Origin: Rhizophagus sp. LPA8_4_AMF
Lineage: Eukaryota > Glomeromycota > Glomeromycetes > Glomerales > Glomeraceae
Direction of reading: 5' to 3'
Length of the DNA stretch: 64,000 nucleotides
Assembly: GCA_021464525.1 (NCBI GenBank)
Contig: JADRCO010000023.1
Coordinates: 1-64,000 of the forward strand
Position numbers and translations under genes: made by a program. Below the pieces are notes generated by a model. That model was not told the DNA's origin and searched no databases. It saw only the letters and a program-made list of their open reading frames with translations. Positions 60,778-64,000 of the stretch are shown piece after piece. Every line of letters begins with the position of its first letter. Positions within the stretch are counted from its first letter, which is position 1.

Positions 60778-62542
60778 TTATTCTTCAGTTAATGAAATGA
60801 AAGTATCATAAAATGATTTTTTAATAAATTTCCAATATCGGTTTAATTTTTCAAAAATCCTTTCATCTTTTTCTTCTTCTTCCTCCTCCTCCTCATCATC
60901 ATCGTCATCCAAATCATTTGAATACTCAAACTCATTGTCCAAGTTAGAATTAAATTTTATTGACTCGACTAAAATTAAAAATATATGAATACTAAGTGAT
61001 GATTATTGATATTCCCAAAATAAATAAATGAAAAAATATAAAAATACTTACAGCAAATTTTACCAAAGTTTTGATGACATAAAATTGTACTTAAAAATGT
61101 CAATATTAATAAAATTAGTCCTAAGATTCCTGTAATGATAAATAACTTAAAATTGTTAATTATAATGGATTTTTAGATTTAAATTTGATATTTTAAAATA
61201 ATAACTCACCGCTTATCGGAGGCAAAATATATCTTCCTATCGAAATATAAATAAGAAACAAATAAAAGCCTTGTACAATAAGAGCAACATAAATTAAAAA
61301 AAACACCAAACTTTAATTCTCTTCTTATCTAGAATTACATTTAATTAAAAAAAAATTAAAATTTTATATTATAACAAGATCAAGTAAATAAATAATATAA
61401 CTTACAAATTTTGAACTGAATATTAAAGTAAATAGTGAAAAAAAAGCCATCACCGTAAAGATTATGCCAAAGAAATCTAAATAAACAAATATCCTTACAA
61501 TTTTTAAACTGATCGTTACCAAAATGAGTAAATAGTTTAGCATCATACATACTCACAAAATAAAGACCATTGTAACTACTATAAATACTATAAATGCCAA
61601 TAAAGTGTAATGTGGCAATAGGATATAATATTATATATACTAAGAAATTAAAAGATTTGTATATAATATAAAATTCTAATATTAAAAATATAAATGTATA
61701 TGTTTTAAAAAAATGATTATAAATTAGTACTAAATTTTTATAACAGATATATAATACTTACTTTTTATCATATCATTTGGTATAAATATTTTGGTACGCG
61801 AAATAACATTCCAATACCTAAACATATACTCATTAAAAAACATCACTTAAAAAATTAACAGTTAAAAAGAAGATTTCAACCTACCCATTTTTCCACATCA
61901 AAATAATTAGTATAATATATAAAATAACAATAAATACCATTAAAACAATGCTGATAATATTTGGAATAATAAATGACTTTCTGAATTCCTTCTCATCAAT
62001 CCCATGGGAAAACTTTTCGACAACGTCAGGTTTTGTTACTTTACATAAAATATATTTTTTTGAAAAATATAAAAATTAACGTAAAGTAATGATAATGAAT
62101 AAACATGAATTATATTACTTGATAATAAAAAAAAATAATTATGATCATCAATGTCGTTCAAGTAGGTTTTGGTAATTATGTCCGAATAGATCTTGGTAAA
62201 ACATCGTACTAAATCAATTAAAACAATACTTCGTATAATATTTACTACACAAAAAGCTAATAAATATAGTAAAGTTTTTCTAAAATACTATTTTATGAAC
62301 AAAATTTTTTTAGTATAATAAATATGAAAGCTAAAGGTTAGTGAAAGAAAGTATAGACATACAGTATAAATTCCTGACACAAAGAATACAGAGACGGTTA
62401 TAATCAACCAATCCATTCTTATTGGTAATATAACTACGCCTATAATGTAAATTATAATTTCAATAAGAAATATTTCTAAGAATATAATATTAAGGTAACG
62501 ATTTCGTTTATTCTTTTTCTCATTATTCGAACTGAATTCCAT
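60778..62542 (-). CDS. Polytopic membrane protein with acidic tail (copy 2, diverged, possibly inactive)
   Basis: Paralogue of the gene at 55386-57085. Exons 1-4 (62542-62363, 62287-62119, 62038-61885, 61817-61762) align with the same phases: exons 1, 3 and 4 have identical lengths and exon 2 is longer by six codons. The last exon encodes the same acidic tail. The middle is disturbed: the exon ending near 61558 no longer joins the next (61508-61406) in frame. The following exon has eight T where copy 1 has seven, shifting the hydrophobic helix IYVALIVQGFYLF out of frame. Either it is a young pseudogene, the splicing differs, or a homopolymer length is misread. The start codon and basic N-terminus (NNEKKNKRNRY) are intact. 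Confidence 0.55.
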
Positions 62543-62877
62543 TTTTTTTTTAAAAAAAAGTGGGTATATTTTATAATATTCAAATATTTGCGTATTTAAT
62601 AGTACTAAGCGAATGACTAGCAGTATATGTAGATCAATTCAATGCTGTGAATATTGGATAAATTTTAACAAGTAACTTTGTTTGTAATTTTATTTACGAT
62701 TATACAGAAAAAGTAAGATAATTATTATCATTGTTTTCCAATTGTAGAAAGAGACAGGTGAATATAGATCCCCAAAAAGTATTAACCTAATGTGCATCAG
62801 TTCATAACAGAAACTCTTCAAACGTTTCTTTCAAAAAAAATACGAAATTATTTATATGACAAATTAAATAGGTTAAA
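62543..62877. promoter_or_regulatory. Bidirectional promoter of the membrane pair, copy 2
   Basis: 335 bp between divergent ATGs, shorter than copy 1. It shares AATGTGCATCAGTTCATAA and the CAAACGTT block before the plus-strand ATG. Confidence 0.45.
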
Positions 62878-63996
62878 ATGTTTTTTTTAAGTTCAATTTA
62901 TGATTATCGATCAACTGAACCAGTTTGGTTTAGGTTTTTTCGAGGTTTTTTTGCTATTACTCTCACCGGGATAATCATATATTATTCAATCTTTCAATTT
63001 CTAAAAATTGGCACCGAGGCTTCTATTGCTGTTAAATTTGAACTTGCTGATGGTAAGAAAAAAAGGAATTTTTTTTTAATAAAGTATTGAAAATTAACGT
63101 AAATAAAATATACATACAATTATTGAAAAAATAGGATATAGACTTAATATGAGTATATGCACCGGAATTTCCAACGAGATTAATAACGTTGAATTTAATG
63201 TGCTCCCTGAATTTTATGGAGACCTGATGTTAACTAACGATACAATAAACCATCAGAATGTTAGCTTGCTTGATGTTGGATATTCTTATTCTTGGCTAAA
63301 TATCACTACTAATATCAATAATAATATTAGTGAAACCATGTTTCATAATTTTAGTGGTTTTTATTGTAACCCTCATGATATTTCTAATAATTTATTGTCT
63401 TTAAATCTTGAATCATTTCAGTATATATTCACATTCAATGACAAGAATGACCTAATTTTTAATAACGATATATATAATGATATAAATAACATTTATGACA
63501 AATTTATTTATAATTATAACATAGGAACAATAAAAACAGCCCATTTTTCGCTTTATCTAGGAAGAGCTTATTCTATAACCTATATCCCGATCATTGTTGA
63601 TTATACAATTATTAATGGACGTCCAGTACATAGATTAGAATTAAATGCACAATTAGAACAACTAGTGCCCATACAATTAGAATCCAATGAAGTTCGTGTT
63701 AAAGTTTTTTCGTTTTCAGCAGATTCGAGAACTGCTAGATTTGAGACAATAAAAATATATGATTGTAAGTATATACACCTATGTAATATGTTTATTAATG
63801 ATTCAGATTAATTAATATAAATTTAACTTTATTAGACACAGACTTAATATCTAATCTTGGAGGTTCCTATGGTGCTATAGCCGGTAAGCTACAAAGTACA
63901 AATCATGTTCGAAAAAAAATATACATACACAGACTGATTAATAAAATTTATAGGAATCTTTTATTTGTTTTTTGGAATGCAAAGACATGAACCATG
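62878..63996 (+). CDS. Two-TM membrane protein with large ectodomain (copy 2, 3' end outside window)
   Basis: Four exons are visible (62878-63052, 63135-63764, 63836-63883, 63954-63996); the final tail exon lies beyond the window. TM1 and flanks are almost identical to copy 1 (STEPVWFRFFRGFFAITLTG), as are YLGRAY and the TM2 block LISNLGGSYGAIAGIFYLFF. The ectodomain middle is diverged (VLPEFYGDLMLTNDT, VIINGRPVH-like region) and about 12 residues longer. This conserved-ends, variable-ectodomain pattern suggests diversification of a surface-exposed part. Confidence 0.72.
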
Positions 63997-64000
63997 GTTA

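Larger units (their letters stand above)
60260..64000. repeat. Tandem segmental duplication, copy 2 (runs off the window)
   Basis: Contains paralogues of both genes of copy 1 in the same head-to-head arrangement. Exon lengths of the plus gene match copy 1 for exons 1, 3 and 4 (175, 48, 43 nt); the ectodomain exon is 630 nt against 594. The protein termini are nearly identical while the ectodomain differs strongly. Confidence 0.85.

Noticed and set aside
1-64000. tRNA, rRNA, CRISPR or viral-type elements
   Set aside because: No cloverleaf with TTC-loop signature, no rRNA blocks, no spaced repeat array and no capsid, envelope or reverse-transcriptase motifs were seen by eye. A covariance-model scan for tRNAs would be decisive.

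Overview
This is a very AT-rich eukaryotic nuclear fragment, dense in genes with many short spliceosomal introns (mostly 60-120 bp). The gene set is fungal: YEATS/Yaf9, PI31, Rrp15, THOC3/Tex1, alkaline ceramidase, KEOPS Pcc1 and a SIKE/FGFR1OP2-type protein. A tyrosine-kinase-like kinase with tandem CxxC repeats, a decayed copy of that kinase and a duplicated pair of unrecognised membrane-protein genes suggest an arbuscular mycorrhizal fungus of the Rhizophagus type. That placement is inference from gene style; no marker gene settles it. I derived the gene models by hand from splice sites. For every protein I call complete except the diverged copy at 60778-62542, the exon lengths sum to a multiple of three and give one uninterrupted reading frame.

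Region by region. 1-4570: YEATS protein (+), PI31 proteasome regulator (-) and RRP15 (+). 4571-6063: gene-free, with a degenerate TTAGG stretch and an 81-bp tandem duplication. 6064-9542: CaM-kinase-like kinase and a steroid 5-alpha-reductase-family enzyme, both +. 10195-14688: THOC3/TEX1 and an alpha/beta-hydrolase whose nucleophile position reads Asp instead of Ser, both -. 14975-17542: UBA-domain protein and single-C2H2 protein, both +. 18142-23838: BRD8-like SANT plus bromodomain protein (-), divergent from a PHD-finger protein (+) carrying a hierarchical minisatellite. 25140-28225: small unknown protein (+), WW-domain protein (-) and SIKE/FGFR1OP2-like coiled-coil protein (+). 28497-34364: wax-synthase-like MBOAT, alkaline ceramidase and AlkB-like dioxygenase, all -. 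34535-38468: Pcc1 (+), small heat-shock protein (-), LanC-like protein (-) and a small orphan (-). 38778-44286: a 27-exon SPATA20/YyaL-family gene (+) converging on a RidA-family gene (-).

44287-64000 is the accessory part. It begins with almost 5 kb without genes, containing DNA-transposon-like debris. It continues with the CxxC-repeat kinase (+), a decayed paralogue of it (-), and a head-to-head gene pair: a polytopic membrane protein with an acidic tail and a two-TM protein with a large ectodomain. The pair and its flank are repeated in tandem about 5.5 kb further on; the second copy runs off the window.

Most genes are ordinary housekeeping genes and are not functionally clustered. YAF9 and the BRD8-like protein belong to families found in NuA4/TIP60-type chromatin complexes, but they lie about 17 kb apart. 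The best candidates for something undescribed are the CxxC-repeat kinase, the duplicated divergent membrane pair and the Asp-for-Ser hydrolase.
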